Shown: positions 1 through 6,078, numbered from the stretch's first letter. The stretch is 11,180 nt of DNA from Clostridiales bacterium (GCA_014799585.1 JAAVHU010000021.1:12036-23215), one strand, 5' to 3'. The notes: generated from the letters alone by a model not told the origin. Numbers and translations: made by a program.

Positions 1-1
1 A

Positions 2-88
2 AAAATCGGAATGCCTTTCTTTTTAAGGTACACTGCGGATAATTTTTGCAGAGTATATGTTTCATCAGAAGCATATTTTAGGATATAA
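2..88 (+). CDS. possible 3' end of an unknown gene (partial)
   Basis: Frame 2 is open from the window edge for 28 codons and ends in tandem TAA stops at 86-91. The peptide ends ...RVYVSSEAYFRI. I do not recognise a family, and 28 codons is too short to rule out a chance open frame. If real, its stop overlaps the candidate trxA -10 box. One minus-strand frame is also open over part of this stretch, which lowers confidence. Confidence 0.3.
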   Translation, partial: KIGMPFFLRYTADNFCRVYVSSEAYFRI

Positions 89-89
89 T
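60..89 (+). promoter_or_regulatory. candidate trxA promoter
   Basis: A perfect TATAAT -10 box lies at 84-89, 32 bases before the trxA start. The -35 region (TTTCAT at 60-65, 18-base spacer) is a poor match, so the call rests mainly on the -10 box and position. Confidence 0.4.
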
Positions 90-121
90 AAATACGTAAT
101 ACTGAATCGGAGGAAACAAAT

Positions 122-430
122 ATGGAAATTACAAATCAGAATTTTGAAGCAGAGGTTATCAATTCAGACATTCCTGTTTTACTTGATTTCTGGGCGGAAT
201 GGTGTGGTCCTTGCCGTATGCTTTCCCCTGTTATCGAAGAGATTGCAGATGATTACAGCGGCAAAATCAAAGTTGGAAAAATCAATGTTGATAAAGAAGA
301 GCAGCTTGCAGCAGCCTTTGGAATTTCAAGCATTCCAACCATTGTTATTATGAATAACGGCAAGGTTGCAAATTCTTCGGTTGGCTTTCTTCCAAAAGAC
401 ACAATCGCAGAAATGATTGAAGAATTATAA
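122..430 (+). CDS. trxA: thioredoxin
   Basis: Cytoplasmic thiol-disulfide oxidoreductase of 102 residues, the usual length for a single-domain thioredoxin. The active site WCGPC is at residues 27-31, preceded by the conserved LLDFWAEW strand with the buried Asp (D22). The cis-proline loop SSIPT has Pro72, and the C-terminal strand and helix are present. It would be reduced by thioredoxin reductase, which is not in the window, and would in turn reduce ribonucleotide reductase, peroxiredoxins and other proteins. The start is supported by a CGGAGGA ribosome binding site at 108-114, seven bases upstream. It appears to be a single-gene unit ending at the hairpin that follows. The family call is secure; the symbol assumes this is the main thioredoxin rather than one of several paralogues. 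Confidence 0.95.
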   Translation: MEITNQNFEAEVINSDIPVLLDFWAEWCGPCRMLSPVIEEIADDYSGKIKVGKINVDKEEQLAAAFGISSIPTIVIMNNGKVANSSVGFLPKDTIAEMIEEL

Positions 431-433
431 TTG

Positions 434-490
434 AAAAGCTGTTTTTATCATAATATTAACAAATTTATGATGGAAACAGCTTTTGTTCTT
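434..490 (+). terminator. trxA terminator
   Basis: An 11-bp stem (434-444 with 474-484) extends through a small internal mismatch into a further 7-bp stem (447-453 with 465-471). It is followed by a T-rich tail at 481-490. It begins four bases after the trxA stop. Confidence 0.85.
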
Positions 491-499
491 TGATATAAT
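491..499 (+). promoter_or_regulatory. extended -10 promoter for the acetyltransferase
   Basis: TGA followed by TATAAT (494-499) forms an extended -10 element directly after the trxA terminator tail and 36 bases before the start codon. There is no good -35 hexamer, as is common for extended -10 promoters. Confidence 0.55.
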
Positions 500-535
500 A
501 ATTTTACGAAACATTACATTCAGAAAGGTTTACAT

Positions 536-1162
536 ATGAACAATAAATACCGCAGAGATAATGAACTGCCATATATCACAGATAATGCTATTTTTATTCA
601 ACAACTGAAAACTAAATTCTGGGTTAAGCGATACAACAAATGTATGCCGTTTAATATTCTGAAAGGTATGTGGCTTATAAACAGAATGGGAATAAAACAC
701 AAAGGGCAGGCATATTTTGAACCGCCGTTTCATTGTGAATACGGTAAGCACATTGAACTCGGAAAATCCTTTTATGCAAACACAGGGTGCATAATGCTTG
801 ATGTGGGAAAAATAACTATTGGCGACAATGTTATGTTCGGTCCGAATGTTTCAATTTATACAGCGGGGCATCCTCTCCATCCCGAAAGCAGAAATTCGGG
901 ATATGAATATGGCATTCCCGTATCCATCGGAGATAATGTTTGGATAGGCGGAAACTGTGTTGTTCTGCCGGGTGTTAAAATCGGAAACAATGCAGTTATC
1001 GGTGCAGGAAGCGTTGTAACAAAGGATATTCCCGATAATGTATGTGCCGCCGGAAATCCTTGCAAGGTTATAAGAGAAATTACAGACGAAGATAAGCCAT
1101 ATTATTTCAAAGACAGAAAATTTGACGATGAAGCATGGCAAAACATTAATAAGGATAAATAA
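536..1162 (+). CDS. maltose/galactoside-type O-acetyltransferase (hexapeptide repeat)
   Basis: A 208-residue cytoplasmic acetyl-CoA-dependent sugar O-acetyltransferase of the LacA/Maa family. The N-terminal Mac-type helical region (about 1-60) precedes a left-handed beta-helix of hexapeptide repeats. The repeats are visible as VGKITIGDNVMFGPNV (90-105), VSIGDNVWIGGNCVVLPG (129-146) and VKIGNNAVIGAGSVVTKDIP (147-166). The catalytic loop TAGHPLHPESR (109-119) carries His112 and His115. The second His aligns with the catalytic His of LacA. The ending AAGNPCKVIREI is typical of the family. The protein would work as a trimer, moving an acetyl group from acetyl-CoA to a sugar hydroxyl. The natural acceptor cannot be read from sequence, so no symbol is given. 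The start has an AGAAAGG site about nine bases upstream. The stop codon lies inside the arm of the downstream bidirectional terminator. Confidence 0.9.
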   Translation: MNNKYRRDNELPYITDNAIFIQQLKTKFWVKRYNKCMPFNILKGMWLINRMGIKHKGQAYFEPPFHCEYGKHIELGKSFYANTGCIMLDVGKITIGDNVMFGPNVSIYTAGHPLHPESRNSGYEYGIPVSIGDNVWIGGNCVVLPGVKIGNNAVIGAGSVVTKDIPDNVCAAGNPCKVIREITDEDKPYYFKDRKFDDEAWQNINKDK

Positions 1163-1190
1163 AGAGCAGACTTTCGTCTGCTCTTTATTT
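1157..1190. terminator. bidirectional terminator between acetyltransferase and XRE gene (repeat copy 1)
   Basis: A perfect 15-bp stem (1157-1171 with 1176-1190) with a TTTC loop, flanked by A-rich and T-rich sides, so it can work on both strands. The stops of both convergent genes lie in its arms: acetyltransferase TAA at 1160-1162 and XRE TAA at 1185-1187. A 26-base core (1161-1186) is identical to the hairpin at 2147-2172. Confidence 0.9.
1161..1186. repeat. 26-bp repeat, left copy
   Basis: Identical to 2147-2172 over 26 bases. The sequence is a palindromic terminator hairpin, so direct and inverted orientation cannot be told apart. The two copies bracket the XRE, membrane protein and Cys-rich genes. 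Confidence 0.85.
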
Positions 1191-1391
1191 ATTGTTGGTT
1201 CTACCAAGTATATAATCGGCAGATACATTATAATAATCGCACAATTTAATCAAATGATGAATTGGTAACTCATTAGCTCCACGCTCGTAGCGTGCATACA
1301 TAGTTTGTGATGTACCAAGAAAATCGGCAATTTCTTGCTGTGTTTTATCATTATCCTCTCGCAAATCACGGATAATTTTTATATAGTCCAT
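1185..1391 (-). CDS. XRE-family HTH repressor (small, Cro/CI type)
   Basis: A 68-residue protein that is almost entirely one helix-turn-helix domain. The segment KTQQEIADFLGTSQTMYARY (residues 16-35) holds the HTH: QQEIADFL as the first helix and SQTMYARYE as the recognition helix. The ending NVSADYILGRTNNK is typical of short XRE regulators whose domain closes with SxDYLLG. There is no extra sensor or peptidase domain, so it probably acts as a dimeric repressor. A GGTGA site lies at 1396-1400, about four bases from the start. The gene is divergent from the membrane-protein gene at 1499, and two operator-like palindromes fill the shared promoter region, so autorepression together with control of the divergent gene is likely (inference). 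The stop codon falls inside the terminator arm. Confidence 0.9.
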   Translation of the reverse strand: MDYIKIIRDLREDNDKTQQEIADFLGTSQTMYARYERGANELPIHHLIKLCDYYNVSADYILGRTNNK

Positions 1392-1406
1392 AAAATCACC
1401 AAATTT

Positions 1407-1461
1407 ATTATATCAAGTAAAAATATTTACTATTGACTTTAGTAAATATTTTTACTATAAT
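1407..1461. promoter_or_regulatory. back-to-back divergent promoters with paired operators
   Basis: Plus strand: TTGACT (1433-1438), a 17-base spacer and TATAAT (1456-1461), a near-consensus promoter for the gene at 1499. Minus strand: an extended -10 (TGATATAAT, with TATAAT at 1412-1407) for the XRE gene, with a weak -35 around 1430-1435. Two 16-bp sites, AGTAAAAATATTTACT (1416-1431) and AGTAAATATTTTTACT (1441-1456), are exact reverse complements of each other. Each is itself a near-palindrome with AGTAAA/TTTACT half-sites. Each site lies in the spacer of one of the two promoters, so a bound repressor should block both. Confidence 0.85.
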
Positions 1462-1498
1462 CAAATGTATAAAAATACACAAGGGAAATGAAATACAT

Positions 1499-1930
1499 AT
1501 GACAAATGAGCAAAGAAAAGCATTAACTGATTTACAAGAAAAGATAATCCAAAATAGATTGTCTAAATCCGACACCTCTTGGGTTGAAACTGAGGAAGAA
1601 ATGAACGATTTAAAACAAGCTATAATAAAAGAATCAATGAGTATTAGAGAGAATAATGATATAATTTATATTACCGATTATATTAACGAAAAGGATATTA
1701 TGATATTTGACGATGGTTTTATTTCCGAAAAAAACACAGATTATAGTTCGGTTGAAAAATCTAACAAAACGCATAAAATATCAGGTATTATGATACTCGG
1801 TTGGTTAGTATTACTGTTTGCTCTAAGTGGATTCTGTTCTTGGATAGATCGTAATATAGGCACTACTTTATCAGCGTATGCTGTTTGGGGGGTGTATTAT
1901 CCTTGGTATAATCAATTTATTTGTCTTTAA
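1499..1930 (+). CDS. hypothetical membrane protein, probably frameshifted near its C terminus
   Basis: I do not recognise a family. The 143-residue product starts MTNEQRKALTDLQEKI; residues 1-90 are charged and hydrophilic and look cytoplasmic. A membrane segment follows at about 94-113 (ISGIMILGWLVLLFALSGF). The upstream in-frame TTG near 1434 lies in the -35 box, so the ATG at 1499 is preferred; a weak AAGGGA site lies at 1481-1486. Six G at 1887-1892 precede a poor C-terminal tail (VYYPWYNQFICL). Reading the run as five G instead gives CIILGIINLFVFKFTE and a stop at 1941-1943. That completes a convincing second membrane helix and a 147-residue protein. The gene may therefore carry a one-base insertion, a variable homopolymer or a sequence error. 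The strong promoter with overlapping operators indicates tight repression by the adjacent XRE protein. Confidence 0.7.
   Translation: MTNEQRKALTDLQEKIIQNRLSKSDTSWVETEEEMNDLKQAIIKESMSIRENNDIIYITDYINEKDIMIFDDGFISEKNTDYSSVEKSNKTHKISGIMILGWLVLLFALSGFCSWIDRNIGTTLSAYAVWGVYYPWYNQFICL
1887..1892 (+). other. G6 homopolymer at a frame break
   Basis: A run of six G where a change to five Gs would extend the membrane protein to the stop at 1941-1943 with a second hydrophobic helix. Long G runs are rare in this AT-rich neighbourhood. Confidence 0.6.
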
Positions 1931-1957
1931 ATTTACTGAATGATACACATATAAAAC

Positions 1958-1963
1958 TATAAT
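1958..1963 (+). promoter_or_regulatory. possible -10 box for the Cys-rich gene
   Basis: TATAAT lies 36 bases before the start of the 47-aa gene. No good -35 is at the right distance, so the gene may instead be read from the upstream repressor-controlled promoter. Confidence 0.3.
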
Positions 1964-1998
1964 TTATATGAACAGAACATTTTGAAAGGAGGTATATT

Positions 1999-2142
1999 AT
2001 GTGGTGTCCATATTATAAAGATGGTGAATACAAGTGTGATTTATGCAAAAACACTGTAAATGAAGCAAAGCATGATAATTATTGTACTGATTGGAACGGT
2101 ACAAATTATGAAGATTGCGATATATACAAAAAATATAGCTAA
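1999..2142 (+). CDS. small cysteine-rich protein, function unknown
   Basis: A 47-residue ORF with a very strong ribosome binding site: AAAGGAGG at 1985-1992, six bases before the ATG. It starts MWCPYYKDGEYKCDLC and has five cysteines (3, 13, 16, 29, 40), with a CxxC pair at 13-16 and a late DCDIYKKYS ending. Aromatic and acidic residues are frequent. The Cys spacing resembles small Firmicutes hypothetical proteins of the general form CPYY...CxxC...C...DCxIYK, which may bind zinc; this is family resemblance from memory, not a proven match. There is no signal peptide or membrane segment. It sits after the membrane-protein gene and just before the second terminator copy, so it likely belongs to the same repressor-controlled module. 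Confidence 0.75.
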   Translation: MWCPYYKDGEYKCDLCKNTVNEAKHDNYCTDWNGTNYEDCDIYKKYS

Positions 2143-2143
2143 G

Positions 2144-2175
2144 AAAAAAGAGCAGACTTTCGTCTGCTCTTTTTT
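2144..2175. terminator. bidirectional terminator between Cys-rich gene and nfnB (repeat copy 2)
   Basis: A perfect 14-bp stem (2144-2157 with 2162-2175) with a TTTC loop and six T on the right arm and six A on the left arm, so it works in both directions. It lies two bases after the Cys-rich gene stop and 11 bases beyond the nfnB stop on the other strand. Its core is identical to the hairpin at 1161-1186. Confidence 0.9.
2147..2172. repeat. 26-bp repeat, right copy
   Basis: Identical to 1161-1186; see the left copy. The bases just outside the core differ between the two copies. Confidence 0.85.
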
Positions 2176-2186
2176 ATAATATATCA

Positions 2187-3563
2187 TTATTTATTTTTTA
2201 AATATTCATCAATAGCAAGTGCGGCTGATTTACCTGCGCCCATTGCTTTGATAACTGTTGCAGCACCTGTTACAGCATCACCGCCTGCAAAAACACCCTC
2301 TCTTGATGTTCTGCCCATTTCATCGGTAACAATACCACCGCGGGCATTTACCTCAAGGCCAGCTGTTGTTGCCTTAATAAGCGGATTCGGAGATGTGCCG
2401 ATAGCCATAATCACACAATCCACATCAATAATATGTTCGCTTCCCTCAACAGTAAACGGCTTTCTTCTGCCGCTTTCATCGGGCTCGCCAAGTTCCATTG
2501 TAACACATTCAATTCCGCAAACATTTTTATCTTCATCGCCAACAATTCTAACAGGGTTTGTAAGCGTTTTGAATTCAATTGTTTCCTCTATTGCATGCTC
2601 AACCTCTTCTGCTCTTGCAGGGATTTCTTCAAGGGAACGGCGATAGATAATATAAACCTTTTCTGCACCAAGTCTGATTGCGGAACGTGCCGCATCCATA
2701 GCAACATTACCGCCGCCTACAACAGCAACCTTTTTACCACGCTGAACAGGGGTTCTGCTGTCTTCCTCATAGGCTTTCATAAGATTGATACGGGTTAAAA
2801 ACTCATTCGCAGAATAAACACCCTTAAGGTTTTCTCCCTCTATACCCATAAATCTCGGAAGACCTGCACCCGAACCGATAAATACAGCATCATAAGAAGC
2901 AAAAATATCATCAATGGAAATACTTTTACCAACAACAACATTTGTTTTAAAATCAACGCCTGCTGCCTTAAGGCCTTCAACCTCTCTTGCAACGATGGAC
3001 TTTGGAAGTCTGAATTCGGGAATACCATAAACAAGCACACCGCCTGCAATATGAAGCGCCTCAAATACAGTTACATCATAGCCCATTTTAGCAAGGTCGC
3101 CTGCACAGGTAAGTGAGCTTGGACCTGAGCCGATAACAGCAACCTTTTTTCCGTTTTTCTCTATATCAAGTTTTTTAATCTCAGCATTGGCATTATGATA
3201 ATCGGCAACGAAGCGTTCAAGTCTGCCGATAGATACGGCATCACCCTTGATACCTCTTACACATTTTGATTCACACTGTTTTTCTTGCGGACAAACTCTG
3301 CCGCATACAGCAGGAAGAGCAGAGGTTCTGTTTATAACCTCATAAGCCTTTTCAAACTCGCCCTCTGCAACATATGAAATAAATTCAGGAATAGAAATAT
3401 TTACAGGGCAGCCATTCATACAAGGCTTATGCTTACAATCAAGACAACGCTTTGCTTCTGCAACAGCAGTTTCGGCATCATAGCCAAGGGCAACCTCTTT
3501 AAAATTCTTGTTTCTGACAAGAGGATCCTGATTCGGCATAGGATTTCTTTTCATCATATCCAT
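2187..3563 (-). CDS. nfnB: NADH-dependent ferredoxin:NADP+ oxidoreductase, subunit B (GltD-like)
   Basis: The large subunit (458 residues) of the NfnAB electron-bifurcating transhydrogenase. The family is homologous to the glutamate synthase small subunit, and many databases use the name gltA/gltD. The N-terminal [4Fe-4S] domain has C40, C43, C48 and C52 (RCLDCKHKPCMNGCP), then C87, C91, C97 and C101. The FAD dinucleotide fold starts at VAVIGSGPSS (141-150), the NADP(H) fold at VAVVGGGNVAMDAARSA (279-295), and the C-terminal FAD motif is GVFAGGDAVTGAATVIKAMG (423-442). The complex couples NADH and reduced ferredoxin to formation of two NADPH, and is reversible. The start ATG overlaps the nfnA stop by one base (TAATG), and AAGGAGG lies ten bases upstream, so translation is probably coupled. 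The Nfn assignment rather than GltD depends on nfnA being adjacent and on no large glutamate synthase subunit gene lying beside it. Confidence 0.93.
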   Translation of the reverse strand: MDMMKRNPMPNQDPLVRNKNFKEVALGYDAETAVAEAKRCLDCKHKPCMNGCPVNISIPEFISYVAEGEFEKAYEVINRTSALPAVCGRVCPQEKQCESKCVRGIKGDAVSIGRLERFVADYHNANAEIKKLDIEKNGKKVAVIGSGPSSLTCAGDLAKMGYDVTVFEALHIAGGVLVYGIPEFRLPKSIVAREVEGLKAAGVDFKTNVVVGKSISIDDIFASYDAVFIGSGAGLPRFMGIEGENLKGVYSANEFLTRINLMKAYEEDSRTPVQRGKKVAVVGGGNVAMDAARSAIRLGAEKVYIIYRRSLEEIPARAEEVEHAIEETIEFKTLTNPVRIVGDEDKNVCGIECVTMELGEPDESGRRKPFTVEGSEHIIDVDCVIMAIGTSPNPLIKATTAGLEVNARGGIVTDEMGRTSREGVFAGGDAVTGAATVIKAMGAGKSAALAIDEYLKNK

Positions 3564-4408
3564 TAAACATCAGCCTCCTTATCAGCCATTTTAAGAAGAT
3601 TACAACTTGCTTCTCTTTCAATCTTTTTGTAAACGCCGCCGCGTTCCATAGCTTCGTCAAAATCAACAAGATGGCCGTCAAATTCAGGGCCGTCAACACA
3701 GGCAAACTTTGTTTCCCCGCCAACAGTTAAACGGCAGCCGCCGCACATTCCTGTTCCGTCTACCATAATCGGATTCATAGAAACAACCGTTTTAATGCCG
3801 TATTCCTTTGTTAAAAGAGAAACAAATTTCATCATCGGAAGCGGACCGATTGCAATAACAAGGTCATAGTTTTCTCCGCTTTCAATGAGTTTTTTAAGAG
3901 CATCGGTTACAAAGCCCTTTTCACCTGCTGAGCCGTCATCCGTTACAAGCACATATTTATTTGAAACAGCCTTGAATTCATCCTCAAGAATAACAATATC
4001 CTTATTTCTGAAACCGATAACAGAATGCACCTCTGCCCCGTTATTAAAGAATTTTTTAGCAACAGGATATGCAATTGCAGAACCAACACCACCGCCGATT
4101 ACAGCAACCTTTTTGTATCCCTCTGTTTTCGTTGCATTACCAAGGGGACCTACGAAATCCTCGATATACTCGCCCTCTTCTTTCTTATCAAGAAGAATGG
4201 TTTCAGCACCTACAATCTGAAAAATAATGGTTACCGTTTCAGCTTCTCTGTCATAATCGGCAATTGTAAACGGAACTCTTTCGCCGTTTTCATCCACACG
4301 AAGAATAACAAACTGCCCGGGCTCTGCCTTTTTAGCAACGAAAGGTGCTTCAATAACCATCTTGGTTACGGAAGAATTCAGCTTTTCCTTTTTAACAATT
4401 TTATACAT
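3563..4408 (-). CDS. nfnA: NADH-dependent ferredoxin:NADP+ oxidoreductase, subunit A
   Basis: The small subunit (281 residues), a ferredoxin-NADP+ reductase-like flavoprotein related to PyrK and SudB. The FAD-binding beta-barrel carries the RVPFTIAD motif (44-51). The pyridine nucleotide domain starts at KVAVIGGGVGSAIAYPVA (100-117). The C-terminal [2Fe-2S] segment is VDGTGMCGGCRLTVG (216-230) plus C237, giving D217, C222, C225 and C237. Only three Cys are present, so an Asp is a plausible fourth ligand. I recall an Asp plus three Cys as a known feature of NfnA that separates it from four-Cys PyrK. In Nfn this subunit binds NADH and the a-FAD and hands electrons to NfnB. GGAGATG at 4416-4422 supports the start. 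It is the first gene of a two-gene unit; I could not place its promoter with confidence in the 45 bases after the preceding terminator. Confidence 0.93.
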   Translation of the reverse strand: MYKIVKKEKLNSSVTKMVIEAPFVAKKAEPGQFVILRVDENGERVPFTIADYDREAETVTIIFQIVGAETILLDKKEEGEYIEDFVGPLGNATKTEGYKKVAVIGGGVGSAIAYPVAKKFFNNGAEVHSVIGFRNKDIVILEDEFKAVSNKYVLVTDDGSAGEKGFVTDALKKLIESGENYDLVIAIGPLPMMKFVSLLTKEYGIKTVVSMNPIMVDGTGMCGGCRLTVGGETKFACVDGPEFDGHLVDFDEAMERGGVYKKIEREASCNLLKMADKEADV

Positions 4409-4452
4409 TATAAATCATCTCCAAATCTCCATTAATAATGTATTGTATGTAA

Positions 4453-4480
4453 AAAACCGCATCTTAAACGATACGGTTTT
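4453..4480 (-). terminator. terminator of the PHP-domain gene
   Basis: An 11-bp stem with one mismatch (4453-4463 with 4470-4480) and a six-base loop. Read on the minus strand it ends in a run of T (4456-4451). It separates the PHP gene from nfnA. Confidence 0.8.
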
Positions 4481-4507
4481 ATTATAATTTTAGAAATTAT
4501 ATATTAA

Positions 4508-5167
4508 CTATTTATTTTTTACAATAGTAAACTCTTCGTTTTTCAATATTTGTACTAAATCATCATTTGTTTTAATTGGTTTTTCAGTAATTATGCCACC
4601 CTTTGCAAGGTTTTTAACAACGTGAAAATCCGAACCGCCTATCTTTAATTTACCAAGCTTTTCAGCCCATTTGAGTGATTTTTCATTTTCTTTCTCTGAG
4701 CATTTTCCGTTAAAAACTTCAATACCATCAAGATATTTTACACCTTTGCGGGTTATATAAGGGCGATAAGGATGCGCCTGATAAAGCAGAAAACCATTTT
4801 CATCACAGAATTTTCTCATTTGCTTCATACCGCACATCATCAGATTACCTGCATTATAAAGAAACTCTTCTGTTACACCATAAATCAGATAATCATTTCC
4901 ATCTGCATAATGGCGAAGCTCCATACCAAGAAGAACTGTAAAATCATCACCGGCAGCGGCTTTCATTCTTCGATAACCCTCTAAATAAAAATCAATCTGC
5001 TTCTGCGGATTCCAATTTGGAGTAAACGTCATAGGACTGTAATGATCCGTTACAACAATTCCATTATATCCTTTCTCTTTATAAAGCCGTACAATTTCTT
5101 CAGGCTCAACCCTGCCGCAGCGTGAGGTGCAGCCTGTATGACAATGCATTTCATAGATATAGCTCAT
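4508..5167 (-). CDS. PHP-domain metal-dependent phosphoesterase
   Basis: A 219-residue stand-alone PHP (polymerase and histidinol phosphatase) protein. The metal-ligand motifs appear in order: H8xH10 (MHCHTG), D41-H42 (VVTDHY), E83 (LLGMELRHY), H132 (YQAHPYRPY) and D180xH182 (GGSDFH). This is the layout of trinuclear-metal PHP phosphoesterases such as TrpH/YciV and histidinol phosphatase. The substrate cannot be read: candidates are a nucleotide 3',5'-bisphosphate, short oligonucleotides or a phosphorylated metabolite. There is no signal peptide, so it is cytoplasmic. Its own terminator separates it from nfnA. Upstream on the minus strand are an AGAGGG site and an extended -10 element. It is divergent from spoVT. 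Confidence 0.88.
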   Translation of the reverse strand: MSYIYEMHCHTGCTSRCGRVEPEEIVRLYKEKGYNGIVVTDHYSPMTFTPNWNPQKQIDFYLEGYRRMKAAAGDDFTVLLGMELRHYADGNDYLIYGVTEEFLYNAGNLMMCGMKQMRKFCDENGFLLYQAHPYRPYITRKGVKYLDGIEVFNGKCSEKENEKSLKWAEKLGKLKIGGSDFHVVKNLAKGGIITEKPIKTNDDLVQILKNEEFTIVKNK

Positions 5168-5199
5168 ATACCAACCCTCTTCAACTCAAATACTTATAC

Positions 5200-5208
5200 A
5201 TATTAGCA
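5200..5208 (-). promoter_or_regulatory. extended -10 promoter for the PHP gene
   Basis: On the minus strand TGC precedes TAATAT (5205-5200), 32 bases before the start codon. The -35 (TTTATT near 5228-5223) is weak. The rest of the 5168-5351 gap is extremely AT-rich, and I saw no clear spoVT promoter in it. Confidence 0.45.
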
Positions 5209-5351
5209 CATTTTGTATATAAAATAAAGTGTATTTTTATTTTTATATCAAAAAAATAATTTCCAAAAAAATACATTAATTCTTTCGTATACAACCGCAC
5301 TTTATGTGCAAAATATTACAGAGAAAATTACATTTTAAGGGAGAATTCAAT

Positions 5352-5888
5352 ATGAAGGCAACAGGAATTGTTAGAAGAATTGATGATTTGGGAAGAATTG
5401 TAATTCCAAAAGAAATCAGGCGTTCTTTCCGCATAAGAGAGGGCGACCCGCTTGAAATATTTACAGACGCAGAGGGCGAGGTTATTTTTAAAAAGTATTC
5501 CCCAATCGGTGAACTTTCAAATTTTGCAAATCAATATGCCGAAGTTTTGCACAAAAGCGGCGGACTTCCGATTGCGATTATGGATAATGACCACGTTATT
5601 GCAGCATCGGGAATCAGCAAAAGGGAAATTCTTGAAAGAAGAATAACAAAAAACATTGAAGAGCTTATGGAAAACAGAGCCATTCATATAAGAACAAATG
5701 ATGTACCTGCAATAAATGCAATTGAGGGCTTTAACAGAAAAGCAAATGTTGTATACCCTATTATATATGGCGGGGATGTTTCAGGTGCAGTTGCCCTTAT
5801 TGAAGACGAAACGAACGAACCGCCATCTGAAACAGATATTAAACTTATTCAGGTTGCGGCCGCCTTTTTGGGAAAACAAATGGAATAA
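5352..5888 (+). CDS. spoVT: stage V sporulation transcription regulator SpoVT
   Basis: A 178-residue product, the length I recall for Bacillus SpoVT. The N-terminal AbrB-type swapped-hairpin DNA-binding domain (1-50) begins MKATGIVRRIDDLGRIVIPK and continues EIRRSFRIREGDPLEIF, essentially the family signature. The C-terminal half (about 56-178) is the GAF-like domain, ending in AAAFLGKQME as in known SpoVT proteins. In spore formers this tetrameric regulator tunes sigma-G-dependent gene expression in the forespore. The start is placed at 5352 rather than an upstream ATG at 5304, because the AbrB domain begins exactly here and AAGGGAGAA lies at 5337-5345. A sigma-G promoter is expected from the family, but I could not identify convincing sigma-G boxes. 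Confidence 0.95.
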   Translation: MKATGIVRRIDDLGRIVIPKEIRRSFRIREGDPLEIFTDAEGEVIFKKYSPIGELSNFANQYAEVLHKSGGLPIAIMDNDHVIAASGISKREILERRITKNIEELMENRAIHIRTNDVPAINAIEGFNRKANVVYPIIYGGDVSGAVALIEDETNEPPSETDIKLIQVAAAFLGKQME

Positions 5889-5897
5889 TTCACTAAG

Positions 5898-5940
5898 ATT
5901 CTGCACCTTTATCTCAATCTATTCAGGTGCGGAATTTTTT
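5898..5940 (+). terminator. spoVT terminator
   Basis: An 11-bp stem with one G-T pair (5898-5908 with 5925-5935) followed by six T (5935-5940). Confidence 0.85.
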
Positions 5941-6045
5941 GCCTTATTGTATAAAGATTTCCACGATAATTTGTTTATATTTCACAAAAAAGTAATTTAT
6001 TTACCCTTTACAAATATTCAAAAAATAGAAACTTGCACAAAGATG

Positions 6046-6073
6046 TTGACTTTTTTTCACGTATGGATATAAT
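6046..6073 (+). promoter_or_regulatory. promoter of the putative small RNA
   Basis: TTGACT (6046-6051), a 16-base spacer and TATAAT (6068-6073), a near-consensus housekeeping promoter. The predicted transcription start is about 6079-6081, exactly at the first base-paired stem. Confidence 0.75.
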
Positions 6074-6078
6074 AAAGG

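Noticed and set aside
57..353. 98-codon ORF overlapping trxA in another frame
   Set aside because: It overlaps the thioredoxin gene, whose WCGPC motif and ribosome binding site are clear.
851..1228. 125-codon minus-strand ORF over the acetyltransferase
   Set aside because: It is an antisense shadow of a clear hexapeptide acetyltransferase, runs through the terminator hairpin, and has no ribosome binding site.
2248..2798. Plus-strand ORFs opposite nfnB
   Set aside because: They are antisense to a secure gene with intact motifs and have no ribosome binding sites or family features. The ORFs opposite nfnA and the purF-like gene were rejected for the same reason.
2187..3563. Reading nfnB as the small subunit of glutamate synthase
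   Set aside because: The partner overlapping it is a ferredoxin-reductase-like subunit with a C-terminal [2Fe-2S] motif, not a large glutamate synthase subunit.
3563..4408. Reading nfnA as PyrK of dihydroorotate dehydrogenase
   Set aside because: There is no pyrD beside it. It has three cysteines plus an Asp where PyrK has four cysteines, and it is fused by overlap to nfnB.
5304..5351. Earlier ATG giving a 16-residue N-terminal extension to SpoVT
   Set aside because: The AbrB domain and the ribosome binding site both place the start at 5352.
5716..6072. 118-codon ORF from inside spoVT into the intergenic region
   Set aside because: It is out of frame with spoVT and crosses its terminator and the small RNA promoter.
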